Shown in pieces: positions 11,401-21,509 of a DNA stretch of 64,000 bases. Made by a program: the position numbers and the translations under genes. Location: NCBI GenBank assembly GCA_010015745.1, contig ML978176.1, forward strand, positions 64,400 to 128,399, read 5' to 3'. The notes under the pieces were generated by a model. It was not told where the DNA came from. It made no database searches and saw only the letters and a program-made list of their open reading frames with translations. Position 1 is the stretch's first letter, and the number at the start of each line of letters is the position of its first letter. The DNA is from Setomelanomma holmii (lineage: Eukaryota > Ascomycota > Dothideomycetes > Pleosporales > Phaeosphaeriaceae).

Positions 11401-12553
11401 TCAAGAGAGATGCACCTTATCAAGGTGCTCGTTGATTTGTATCTCAGGTAATCTTTGGTTGCATATTGGGCAACGGACCACATTCTCCGTGTAATCGAGT
11501 ACAGCTTTATGCTCGACACCGAGTCGTGTCCGTTTCGGGTGTGAAGATGCACAATCACTCTGGACGATGTCCTCCACCACTAGCATTGAAGCCTTTCGCT
11601 TCTTGGCGCCGAATCTCGGAGTACCACTCTCGCTGTCGAGATCGATGGGCTTGTCAGAAGTGCTACCCTCTGATCCAGCTTCAGCTTTCTGGCCTGCCTT
11701 GACCCAGCCATCAAGCTTGTTCTTTTGCCGACCCGCACGATCCTTTGCGCTCATGGCTTCAAGCTGCTTCTTCGTTATCGCCGGCTCCTGTATCTTGGTG
11801 TACGTTCCACCGCATTCTGCTTCGTGTCTTGCCCACCATGTGTCGCTCTTGCCAGGCGCACGATTCATTGACCGCTTCACCAATCCAAAGAACGGCGGTT
11901 GTGTCTTGCAGGGCCCGTCGCATTGCCAGACGTGTGTTCGATAGCTGTCTACCTCATCGTGGAATGTATGGTAGATGGTGATTTCATAGTTGCCGTGGTT
12001 GTTGATGGCGTCAGCCAGCAGCTGGAAGCCAACACCGTGTCCAGTCCCATCATCGCCTCGCGAGTGTCGCCAGGAAGTAGTGATGAAGAAGTAGACATGT
12101 ATCGCTTCGTGCAGCAGAGTGTTGACAGTGTCGGTGCGCGGGCGATACTGCAACAGAGATGTGCTCAGTTTCAGACGAATGCGTGTAAATTTGTTGGTGG
12201 AGGGGTCCTTAGAAAGCTCGCATATACCAGCGCAACTGGTCTATTGTTAGTAGATGTTTCGGGACAGTCTGGAGTGTGCGTGGGCTGAGTCGACTGTTTC
12301 GTACAGTTCCCGGTAACAAAAGGAATAGGCATCCTTACAGAGTCAGGCGAGGCGACCACAATACTTCGACTTGCGGTAGTAGAAGCTTCCTAAAGTACAG
12401 CACACTATAGTGGGCAAACAGTTGGTGAACATCCACAAATGGTTCGCCATTGTGGATGAATGTGTTGATAGCACTTAGTGCTTCCTGCTGCTCAGCGGAC
12501 AGCTCCTCTAGCGTCGCAATGGCCTGCAACGCAGCGTCCTCGTCCGTGAGCAT
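11401..12553 (-). CDS. SprT-like metalloprotease with C-terminal UBZ finger (SPRTN type)
   Basis: A 349-aa protein of the SprT/SPRTN group, which degrades proteins crosslinked to DNA during replication. Exons are 12553-12339 and 12235-11401; the 103-bp intron is phase 2 and rebuilds the conserved WSPRLTLCAGICE segment. The SprT head (FVDVHQLFAHYSVLYF) is at about residues 38-55. The active site is H114-E115-x-x-H118 (LLHEAIHVY) with a third ligand candidate H138 (TGHGVGF). A zinc-ribbon part with WQCDGPC follows at about 180. A basic disordered linker contains DKPIDLDSESG, a possible SUMO-interacting stretch. The last 25 residues form a Rad18-like UBZ: CPIC, then HLDKVH. It is divergent from the TBC gene across 480 bp. 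Confidence 0.92.
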
Positions 12554-13033
12554 CGGGGCGGTGATGCATCCTCGAAATGTTTCTGGTGCTTCTCACGTGT
12601 GTCTGCAGCATGTGGAAGGAACAGTGGCTGATAGGGCTGGCACAAGTGGGCGATCGGGCCGCCGTTAGCGTGCAGCGGAATTGAGTGTTTGTTATGCCAT
12701 GCCACAAATGGTCCTGGAGTCATTGAGAGCGCCCAAGACTCGTGCCTGACACCCCTTGCTGCCCACTCATGTGCGACTTTGCGTCTTTTGCTGTTTGTAA
12801 TACCACACACGCGTTTTTCTTGCCGTCTTCACCCTCCTCCAACTTTCCACCAGCTGCACGTGCGCACATGTCCGATCTGTGATCAGCATATGACGCAGCT
12901 GTCCCACATGTGCACACAAACACCAGGACGACCACGCGGCACAGCTACCACGCCCACACCACCACGACTGCCGCCTCACGTGCCCTAAATCGCACCGTTA
13001 CACGCATGTGCGCGTCCATAGGCACCCAGTGAC
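12554..13033. promoter_or_regulatory. Shared divergent promoter region
   Basis: 480 bp separate the start codons of the SPRTN-type gene (left) and the TBC gene (right), so both promoters must lie here or in transcribed leaders. A pyrimidine-rich stretch and CACA/CCAC-rich sequence lie close to the TBC start. No specific factor site can be named with confidence. Confidence 0.5.
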
Positions 13034-16000
13034 ATGGCGGCCATAGAGACGCCTGGATCAGTCGATCTTGTGCGCACAACATCCCAGAACTCGACCCTCT
13101 CGAACCCTAGAAACCGCAGCATCGCACGCATACGCCCATCGAAACGCAGTTCGAACGCGTCGCTGAGCCGGAGTCGCAGTCGGGCACCCTCACCAAGCGA
13201 AGACACCAAAAGCCTCACATCTTTCCCCTCACTATCGCCGAGCCCCGAAGCATCGCCAGTGCAATCGCGCATCAACGGCTGGTTTCGGTCCACACCAAAC
13301 CCCGAGAGCGTCAAGGGCGCAGAGAATAGATCCACTGCGTCGCCAGACACGGTGGTCGCTGTAGCCCCGCCGGAGCTGGGAAAGACACCAGCAATCACAT
13401 CCACAGTGAGAAAAGTCACCAAGTCAACACAGCAGATCGTGGGCAATCTGGTCGCGACATCATCCACACGGGAGCGTTCAGCCCTTTTTGACGACACGCC
13501 GCAGGAATCCGCCAAGATTGTCGGCAACCTCCACTTTTCGAGCGATGAGAACATCAAAGATGCCGTGGAACAGATGGGCGCGGTCGCCCTGGTGAGGCAG
13601 CTTGCAGGTGATCTGGCTCAGCGTGATGCACAGATTACGGCGTTGAGAAGGAGGGCCGAGGAGCGGGAAAGGGTGTTGAGGAAAATGCTCCAAGAATGCG
13701 AGGTGTCAAACATGGATATCGAGAGCAGACTGCACGAGCTAGAGAAGAGCAAGGACCAGTCGAGTGCTCTTTCCAAGACCAGGACAAGAGGCGACAGTGC
13801 GCCCTCTGGCCTGCATCCCGACGATCCCATGGAAGATCGGTTGGCACGAGCGATGGAGGACGAAGTCGCACAACACCCAGACGCACTAGGCTTCGACTCT
13901 GGTACCGCGGCTCCGCTGGCAGAAGTCATGTCTGTCAACTCGGTGGCATCTGATGCGCCACGAGAAACGGCAAGGTCGGGCTGGAAGAGCTACATCTGGA
14001 ATGGCACAAGCAGAAAGAGTAGCAGAGCCCCTTCCGTGGCGAGCTTGGTTGACAGAGAAGCAGAGACGCTGTCCACACAGTCCAGATCGCGAGCTTCGAG
14101 TAATGCCAAACCACCTCGGAAAGCTCTTGTGAACGACCTTTTCGTGCCTCCTGGATCTGATCGTGTTGGCGGTGCCGTCCCTGCTTTACGTCGACTTCAC
14201 AGCCAGGACCAGACTGGAGACGCCTCTTCTCGTCGATCTTCGTCAGTATCGATTGGCAACTGGGCTTTGAGAATGGTCGCGGGCAACAACCAGGCAAATA
14301 GCATGAAGGCAGGAACCGTGCGAGGACGCAAACACGCGTCTTCCGATGCCGCAGATCGCGCTCCGTCTGTAGACTCAACCAAGACGACGCAGTCCGCGAG
14401 ATCAGCCCTTGCCAATGCGCAGAGACGAGGAAGAGCACTAGGACCAAATGGAACCATCAAAAGCATCGTGGCGGACTCATCCAAACCTACGACTAGTGGT
14501 GTGGCTCCGACCCAGCCGAATCGCGGTCTTAGCAATCTTGGACCAGTAGAGATGGACAGGATTCTGCCGGAAGAGTCACGTCCGCCCACGCTCGTACAAC
14601 ACCACAACAGGTTCGTGGGAAGTAGCGAGTACCTTACTGACCGGTTTGGCTTCATTTATGATCAGCGTCGGAAGAAGAGGCAAAGTGAGGCCGCCGCCGA
14701 GCTTGCGGGACAGAAGAGAGCTAGCAACGTCGAGTCTCTGGGTGACGGCAGAACTGTCTTGAGCAAGCTCGGTGAAGAAGATGAAGAAGTGGGGACCTCG
14801 TTGAGCTCAGATAGCGCGGCTGTCCGTCCATCGAGTTCAAGCTCTGAGGAGCAGAATGGCAAGCCGGTCACCAAAACATGGGCAGACTACCTGAAACTTG
14901 CGACACACCCGACAGAACTTCTCTCCCACACTCCTTCGGCAGCACCAATTACGACAGTCGAGTCTGCAGAGGCTGAATTCTCGGGCCCGAAGATGAGCCA
15001 GATTACGCTCACCAAGCGAGGCTCTCTTCCTACTTCAAGCGCAAATCCCGAGCCCGCACCATCGCGCATAGTGTCAGGGAACGCCGAGCTCTCAGTCACC
15101 ACGCCATCGTCCGACCCGTCAACACCTATTAGTCCTTATCCACCACAAATCGATCCTGTCAAGTCACTTCTCGACCAGATGAGCGATCTGCACGACAATC
15201 TGCAGAGAGAAAAGAGTGTCAGATGGAATGAGTTCTTACGCAAGGTGCGTGCAGGCAACAAACGCGATGGGGTGGCAGCCATTTCCACCGACGGCGGATC
15301 AAAAGGCTACGTAGCGCCTGAGACCTTTCTGGCTGACGGCGAGATGGTGGGCATAGCAAGCCTGGGCAACAAAGGCAAAGTCGGACGAGCTAAGTGGCAA
15401 GAGTTCCGTCGTCTAGTCCTTGGTGGCATCCCTGTGGCACTTCGAGCAAAGGTATGGGCAGAGTGTAGTGGAGCAGCCGCACTGCGCATACCTGGCTACT
15501 ACGAAGACCTCGTCAACAACGGTGTAGACGACCCCACGATAGCAACACAGATTCAGATGGACATCACGCGGACACTCACGGACAACATCTTCTTCCGCAC
15601 TGGTCCTGGTGTTCAGAAACTCAACGAAGTGCTCCTGGCTTACTCTCGCCGCAATCCAGAAGTCGGTTACTGTCAGGGCATGAACCTTATCACCGCTTGT
15701 CTTCTTCTGATCTTACCAACCGCTGAAGATGCCTTCTGGGTCCTCGCTACAATGATTGAAAACATTCTGCCACAGAACTACTACGATGCACACCTGCTCA
15801 CCTCACGGGCCGACCAGTCCGTACTACGCTCCTATGTCGTCGAGCTCCTGCCTCGTCTCTCTGCACACCTCGATGAACTCGAGATCGAGCTCGAAGCCCT
15901 GACATTTCAGTGGTTTCTATCTGTTTTCACGGACTGTCTCTCTGCAGAAGCTCTCTTCCGTGTATGGGATGTCGTATTGTGCATGCATGATGGAAGCACG

Positions 16001-16507
16001 TTCCTCTTCCAGGTTGCCCTTGCATTGCTCAAATTAAACGAAAGGTCACTGTTACAGTGTGATACTCCTGCTGGAGTGTATCACTATATCAATCACCAAA
16101 TGACCAATCATGCGATTAGCATCGACGGCCTGATCCAAGCATCCGACGCCCTGGGCAAAGTGATCAAGCGTAAAGACGTCGAAGAGCGACGCGCGAAATC
16201 AGTGAGCCACGAGCAGGAACTCATGCGGCAAAGAGAGGAATTGAGACAAGAGCGCGCGAGGAAGAGGGCTAGTAAGGCGCCTGCGGAGGTAATGTCGCCC
16301 GTGGAAGTGCAACAGGACGATGCGAAATCCATTTCGGCGAGCCTGAATGCGGAGCTCTCTTTGCAAACGAGTCCTATGCGCACACCAATGAGCGGCGCGA
16401 CCGCCCGCAGCGAAGAGGAAGAAGACGCAAACTTGCTGAATCAGAGCCTGGAATTGGCGGAGCGAACACCAATGCCTATGGAAGAAGAGTGTCTTTGGCG
16501 TGGCTGA
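13034..16507 (+). CDS. TBC-domain Rab GTPase-activating protein, 1157 aa
   Basis: A single-exon gene for a Rab GAP that speeds GTP hydrolysis by Rab proteins in membrane traffic. The first ~700 residues are disordered and Ser/Arg-rich, with a short coiled coil near 190-240 (RRAEERERVLRKMLQECE). The TBC domain covers about 790-1020. Both catalytic fingers are present: Arg846 in IQMDITRT and Gln881 in YCQGMN, 35 residues apart as in active TBC proteins. A conserved FQWFLSVF segment follows. A charged helix (about 1045-1085) and a disordered acidic tail end the protein. The Rab partner cannot be read from sequence. ATG 13034 is the first in frame. Confidence 0.92.
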   Translation: MAAIETPGSVDLVRTTSQNSTLSNPRNRSIARIRPSKRSSNASLSRSRSRAPSPSEDTKSLTSFPSLSPSPEASPVQSRINGWFRSTPNPESVKGAENRSTASPDTVVAVAPPELGKTPAITSTVRKVTKSTQQIVGNLVATSSTRERSALFDDTPQESAKIVGNLHFSSDENIKDAVEQMGAVALVRQLAGDLAQRDAQITALRRRAEERERVLRKMLQECEVSNMDIESRLHELEKSKDQSSALSKTRTRGDSAPSGLHPDDPMEDRLARAMEDEVAQHPDALGFDSGTAAPLAEVMSVNSVASDAPRETARSGWKSYIWNGTSRKSSRAPSVASLVDREAETLSTQSRSRASSNAKPPRKALVNDLFVPPGSDRVGGAVPALRRLHSQDQTGDASSRRSSSVSIGNWALRMVAGNNQANSMKAGTVRGRKHASSDAADRAPSVDSTKTTQSARSALANAQRRGRALGPNGTIKSIVADSSKPTTSGVAPTQPNRGLSNLGPVEMDRILPEESRPPTLVQHHNRFVGSSEYLTDRFGFIYDQRRKKRQSEAAAELAGQKRASNVESLGDGRTVLSKLGEEDEEVGTSLSSDSAAVRPSSSSSEEQNGKPVTKTWADYLKLATHPTELLSHTPSAAPITTVESAEAEFSGPKMSQITLTKRGSLPTSSANPEPAPSRIVSGNAELSVTTPSSDPSTPISPYPPQIDPVKSLLDQMSDLHDNLQREKSVRWNEFLRKVRAGNKRDGVAAISTDGGSKGYVAPETFLADGEMVGIASLGNKGKVGRAKWQEFRRLVLGGIPVALRAKVWAECSGAAALRIPGYYEDLVNNGVDDPTIATQIQMDITRTLTDNIFFRTGPGVQKLNEVLLAYSRRNPEVGYCQGMNLITACLLLILPTAEDAFWVLATMIENILPQNYYDAHLLTSRADQSVLRSYVVELLPRLSAHLDELEIELEALTFQWFLSVFTDCLSAEALFRVWDVVLCMHDGSTFLFQVALALLKLNERSLLQCDTPAGVYHYINHQMTNHAISIDGLIQASDALGKVIKRKDVEERRAKSVSHEQELMRQREELRQERARKRASKAPAEVMSPVEVQQDDAKSISASLNAELSLQTSPMRTPMSGATARSEEEEDANLLNQSLELAERTPMPMEEECLWRG

Positions 16508-17508
16508 TTGCCTACATCCTTTGACTCATCGCGCATTTTCGTTTGTTTAAAATATTGCATTGCATTAGCATGGCTGGCACAGGCGCTCGGGTGGAACTTG
16601 GGCATCACATCAGCATATATACCCCTTTTGCTAAAATTGCGTTGCGGGCATCAATACCCTCATTTCATTTTCTTTGCTTGGACCGTGGACTTGGATCCGT
16701 CTTGGGTAGTTGTGTGTTGCTAGAATGGTAGAAGTCAGATGCGGTATTTGGTCCTCTTTCTCTAGCTCTATGGTCTCGATATGTGATTTGCTTGGAAAGC
16801 TCTCCCAAGGAACGATTTCTGGACACCATATATGAGACAGAGAGAACGGACAATATTTGCAGGACACTTGTGTTTCTAAGCTTCAGATGTTCTAGCCTAT
16901 CATCTCCTGGAGCCACAAGTTGTTTGGATGAGCAGCAACAGCAAATGTGGAATTGGCGCATAAGCAAAGCTCGAAGCTTCCACTAGTTTCTTGGACCGTG
17001 CGCACCCGCTAACTGACTACCCGCTTCTCGTGACTGCATCACCAACCTCAAAGTTTCTGCAGCTTACACTGCGTCTTTACCTTTCTCTCTCCAATAAACC
17101 GCTTTTGGATGCGACCTCCTCGGCTCTCCAGCGGACCTTGACCGCCTTACGGCTGCGGGTAAGACACCCCTCACTACAACCGTTTCAATCCTCAATAGTC
17201 CTTTCTGGGCACTGTGATCAGAGGTTTGGGAAATGGCTGGTGTGCAGAGCACAGTATTCGTGACGTGGATTGATCGAGGTCCATTCGGCAAGAACCAGCG
17301 AAGGCGTATTGAATAGTTGGCTGGAATAGCAACGAGGCTCGCGTACTTCACAACCGAGCTCAGCTCGGGCACATCGACTTGCCGTGAAACCAGTCCTTTC
17401 TGAGTTCTTTTCGTTGGCGCCTGCCGTTTGGATCACAGATTCTCTCAACTCTGGACTCTCCAAAACACTGCGAAGATTCAACGCAACCTACGGCTGACAA
17501 CAACCAGC
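16508..17508. other. Intergenic, 1 kb
   Basis: 3' end of the TBC gene and promoter of the zincin-like gene. Short open frames on both strands show no motif. An upstream ATG at 17428 is in frame with the downstream gene, but 17509 is preferred. Confidence 0.5.
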
Positions 17509-19371
17509 ATGGACCCCTCCAGGTATCGGAAGGCGTATGAGGCAATGCTACATACGACACAGCTAATTGAAGAACGTCTTAATCAAGATGTGGATCTTTC
17601 TGAGGAATTATCGGAGCACGATGAGGTCCCCACAGCAGCTTTTCAGGAGCAGGATCCCGATAGTATGGAATGGGAGCCCACAGAATCTAGCGCAGCCCCA
17701 ACGCAATGTGGACCTCCTCGCCCCCTTTCTGAGAAGATGCGACAATTTCTACCTGGCGGAGGAGGCGGCGATTATCGGGCTGAAGATCGAGGCGAAAATG
17801 CCGTGCTCCTTCACAAGCTTAAGGAAGGCGTCATTGTCGATGCTTGCATTGACAAACTTGTTCGCGATCTGCCAGACGTCTTGAGTTATGATGATAATTT
17901 GTCCTTCACGCCATCGACCATTGAGGTGCCGAAGGATTTTGGACTGCAGTTGAGCATCTCAATCAATCACCACTTGGCGCAAGTGGCTGACCGTAAAGCG
18001 CTTGAAAAGTACCGAAGGCTTCTTGGTCATCGCAAAGACGTTTCGAAACGGAGGCCAGTAAAGCTGGGCTTTGACCCTGTTGAGCTCATCAAGAAGCAGG
18101 CAGTCACATTCGCCGACGCTATCCCCAACCCAAAAAGCACACTTGACAACGACATCCATGCAATCTTTCGCCTGGAAAACTGGCATGGCTGTCCAGATGC
18201 TATCTACGAAGTGCTCAAACCTGGGCTTCGACTCACGACACACCTTTTAACCTCACGGGCTACAGCACATTTCTGGCAAACGCTTGTCTTCGGCAACCGG
18301 GAGCCCTGCGACAAGACTTCACAGCTATACAACCAACCCTGTTTCCGTATTCGAGAAACTGTATCATGGTCCGAAGAACGACAGGCGACTTTCAAGAGCT
18401 TTTTGGAGAACCAAACCGACACCGTACATTTCTATTTCCACCACGATCCACTGCCGCCGGAAACAGCATACGCTTCGATGGGGTTGGTGAAGGACTACAA
18501 GAATGGCTTGATGCGCAAGATTGACCATAAATGCCACACGAGCCGTATTTGTCTGCATTCGGACTTTTACACGGCCGCGAAAAAGCTCAGCCTCTTACAA
18601 TATCCTGAGCCCGCCATGGTGTTGCGATTCAACCTGTTCCTAGCGATATGTCTCACGCATGAGATATCGCATTTCTGCGAGGTTTCTGGACCGCATCACG
18701 ACCACCCATTGTTGTCGGAGCCAGAGGTCTTCTTTGGTGAGAATATGTGGACCGAAAGCGGCATCGCGTTTGAAACGAAAGTTTTTGGAGGGCGCATCCA
18801 CCCGTTGTCCAGCCGTATTGACTGTAGCTTTGGCTTGGCGTGTCTCGACTACCCACTGAAGGAGCTCTACGACAAAGACGATAATGTTCTGTATGCTTTG
18901 CCGATGGACTATGTTCTCAAGCTCCAGCAGAAAGAGACATGGGAACAAGAATTTAGCGATAAAGGAACCGACGTCTTCTTCGTTCCACGGACCGGTGGCC
19001 GATCGTATGAAATCAACGGGACTAATCTGATGATCTGGGAGGACGAGAGCGACGCTGACATCTCCGATCATATTGATGGACAGGATACGGAGTGGAAGCG
19101 CATGGACGATGGGTCGATTGCGAAGAACCCGGGCTCCAACAACCGCAGGCCGCAGCGACAGCCTGCAGCTCAGCGCTGGGCCCCGTATGGGCAAAAGAGG
19201 AAGAACAACGTCGAAGGAGGCCCTCTGGAAGATGCTGCGGTAGATCCAGAGGAAGACGAAAAGGAAATCGAGAGCGAGACTGTAAAAGTTGAGGCAGAGG
19301 CAGAAGCACAGGAAGAGGTACTCAAAGAACGCGAGGCAGTCCAAGTGGCGGCAGATCAAGATATGCTTTGA
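17509..19371 (+). CDS. Putative zincin-like protein with HExxH motif, 620 aa
   Basis: An unnamed fungal protein. The start at 17509 (gcATGGac) is preferred over the in-frame ATG at 17428 because the extra 27 residues look like leader sequence. The core (about 260-500) contains FLAICLTHEISHF, an H384-E385-x-x-H388 zinc-binding pattern in a hydrophobic helix, and 28 residues after His388 a WTESGIAFETKVFGG segment in which Glu416 or Glu422 could be the third ligand. This helix plus ESG-x-x-FE-x-x-x-FGG pairing is what I recall from a large unstudied group of fungal zincin-like proteins. The C-terminal 100 residues are low complexity with a long Glu-rich run. There is no signal peptide, so an intracellular role is likely. 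Protease activity is an inference. Confidence 0.75.
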   Translation: MDPSRYRKAYEAMLHTTQLIEERLNQDVDLSEELSEHDEVPTAAFQEQDPDSMEWEPTESSAAPTQCGPPRPLSEKMRQFLPGGGGGDYRAEDRGENAVLLHKLKEGVIVDACIDKLVRDLPDVLSYDDNLSFTPSTIEVPKDFGLQLSISINHHLAQVADRKALEKYRRLLGHRKDVSKRRPVKLGFDPVELIKKQAVTFADAIPNPKSTLDNDIHAIFRLENWHGCPDAIYEVLKPGLRLTTHLLTSRATAHFWQTLVFGNREPCDKTSQLYNQPCFRIRETVSWSEERQATFKSFLENQTDTVHFYFHHDPLPPETAYASMGLVKDYKNGLMRKIDHKCHTSRICLHSDFYTAAKKLSLLQYPEPAMVLRFNLFLAICLTHEISHFCEVSGPHHDHPLLSEPEVFFGENMWTESGIAFETKVFGGRIHPLSSRIDCSFGLACLDYPLKELYDKDDNVLYALPMDYVLKLQQKETWEQEFSDKGTDVFFVPRTGGRSYEINGTNLMIWEDESDADISDHIDGQDTEWKRMDDGSIAKNPGSNNRRPQRQPAAQRWAPYGQKRKNNVEGGPLEDAAVDPEEDEKEIESETVKVEAEAEAQEEVLKEREAVQVAADQDML

Positions 19372-19820
19372 GCTATCTGTGGCGCTATTATTGGTGGGAT
19401 ATTGCTTCTCTGATAACACGATACGAGCATTCATAGCATTAGCATCTAGCATTGCATTTTTGGGCCAGCGTTGGTATAATCTTTGTACTTGGCGCGACAA
19501 CTGCATCCGTGGAACAAGGTTGATGGTAGTGCGGAACTTCATATGCTGAGACAGATTGGTCAATATGGCTTCCAGTCGTGCCTACGGAATACGATTATAC
19601 TCCATATGAAGATGCTCAGTCGGTGAATGGCTGCTGGAGGTAGTTGGTATGGAACTAGTCCGTATCGCGTTGGTAGATGTCACTCGCTTAGACAGTGGGC
19701 ATTGGTGTGCGCAAAGTCTTGGCACGTCTGCACTCAGTCACAATTTCACGACCTACACCAACAGCGCCCAAACTTCCTGCCCCGCTCGCACCTTCCACGA
19801 TCTTACCGACCGACAGCAAT
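19372..19820. other. Intergenic
   Basis: 3' end of the zincin-like gene and the eIF3h promoter. An upstream ATG at 19695 runs in frame into the eIF3h start; the annotated start at 19821 is preferred from family alignment. Confidence 0.5.
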
Positions 19821-21072
19821 ATGGCCGACCCTCTCAAGGATGTGACGTTCAAAACGGTCTCCGTCGACGCGCTTGTACGTGCAGATTCCTAAATTTCACC
19901 CCGCCGAGAGCCCCTCTACTGTGCTTGCGCACTCCTCGAGGGATTATGGTGGTGGGACATACGAGGCTAATGATACCGTACAGGTCGCTATCAAGATCGC
20001 TACCGCAAGCGGCAAGTCGTTTCCCTCGCTAGCCACCGGTAGCTTGGTTGGCATGGAGAAGAATGGCGTCCTCGAGATTACAAACTCCTTCCCCTACCCC
20101 GAGGCTTCTGCAGCGCAGACAGATGGCCAAAACGAATCCGCCGCGAACCTTGCCGCTGGTGCTCCGCGCTTGAAGCAGAACATCGCCTACGGCAACGAGA
20201 TGATCAAGTTCCTCCGCGAAGTTAATGTTGACGCGAACAATGTTGGCTGGTACACGAGCACAAGCATGGGCAATTTCGTCAACCTAAACACCATTGAGAA
20301 CCAATGCTACTACCAAAATCAACTGAACGAGAGGACGGTCGCTCTGGTATATGACGTGAGCAGAAGCTCACAGGGTACCTTGAACCTGCGCGCGTACCGT
20401 CTGTCGCCGTCTTTCGTGACAGCGTACAAGGAGGGCAAGTTCACAACGGAAAGGTACGCTTCAGCGTTGACAGAATTGTGCGCCAATACTGACATGCACA
20501 GCCTCCAAAAAAGCAGCCTCAGATATCAGGACATCCTCGTCGAGCTTCCCGTCACTGTTCGCAACTCACACCTCCTCACCTCGCTGCTCCATCAGCTACC
20601 CTCGGAAGCGCCTAAGGAAGAGCTCACCTTCCCACCAAACCTAGCTGCACTGCAACAGGACCCTAACACCCCGCTTCCTCCACTTTTCCCCAACTACGAT
20701 GCACTCGACCTGTCGATCGATCCTTTCCTCGAGAAGACGTGCGACCTGCTCCTGGAGAGCATTGAGAACCACCACACCGAACTCAACAACTACCAATACT
20801 ACCAGCGATCCCTTGCCCGTGAACAAACAAAGATCACCGCATGGCAACAGAAGCGCAAGGCTGAAAATGCGGCCCGCACAGCATCGAAGCAGCCATTACT
20901 TCCAGAAGATGAATGGCAAAGGCTGTTCAAGCTGCCGCAAGAGCCGAGCCGGCTGGAGACGCTGCTCAACTCAAGACAAGTCGAGCAGTACTCGAGGCAG
21001 GTTGATGGTTTCGCTGCTGGCGTCACCTCCAAGATGTTCGCTGTGAAGAGCAACTTACTGCCTGGAGAGTAG
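19821..21072 (+). CDS. Eukaryotic translation initiation factor 3 subunit H
   Basis: eIF3h, 380 aa, a non-catalytic MPN-domain subunit of the eIF3 complex that helps load mRNA on the 40S ribosome. Exons are 19821-19874 and 19984-21072 with a 109-bp phase-0 intron; the join reads VSVDAL/VAIKIATASGK as expected. The MPN domain spans about residues 10-150, with SLATGSLVGMEKNGVLEITN followed by SFPYP. The catalytic JAMM metal ligands are absent, as is normal for this subunit. The remaining half is helical (ENHHTELNNYQYYQRSLARE) and is the part that contacts other eIF3 subunits. The length fits the family. Confidence 0.95.
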
Positions 21073-21509
21073 AGATTGGCGTTCGTTTCTTTGTGGTACT
21101 TTGTCAAAGGCATGGGCAAGGCGTTGGGGAATAACGGCTTATGTGCACACGCAAGATGAGCTGAACAGCACATTGCAGGCTAGTGTGGTCTGAGACTTTG
21201 TGGCCCACGGAGCCTCTCTTTGCGATGCTCAAAAAGTGGACAGATATCATCTAGTGAAGTCATGATGCTCTGTCCCGGCTGGATCGCTGGGTCAGTCCCA
21301 AGCGAAGGAGCAGGTGGCCACGTCGAGTGCTGAATCAGACAAAGAAGTAATCAACACGCATTAACGACATGACGGATATGACGCAGCTATACTCGAGTGA
21401 CTTCGTGACCACAGTGGTAATCCCAAAACAATCCGCCATCCCGGGCCCTTGCCGCCAGTGATCTTTCCAAACTCGATTCGGTACTTTGCAGTACGCCAAC
21501 GCCCACGTT
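21073..21509. other. Intergenic
   Basis: 3' side of eIF3h and upstream region of the next plus-strand gene. A possible acceptor (actttgcag, ending about 21490) lies just before the first ATG of that gene, hinting at an unlocated upstream exon. Confidence 0.4.

Noticed and set aside
18640..19563. 307-codon minus-strand frame over the zincin-like gene
   Set aside because: Antisense to a conserved HExxH-containing exon; no motif of its own.
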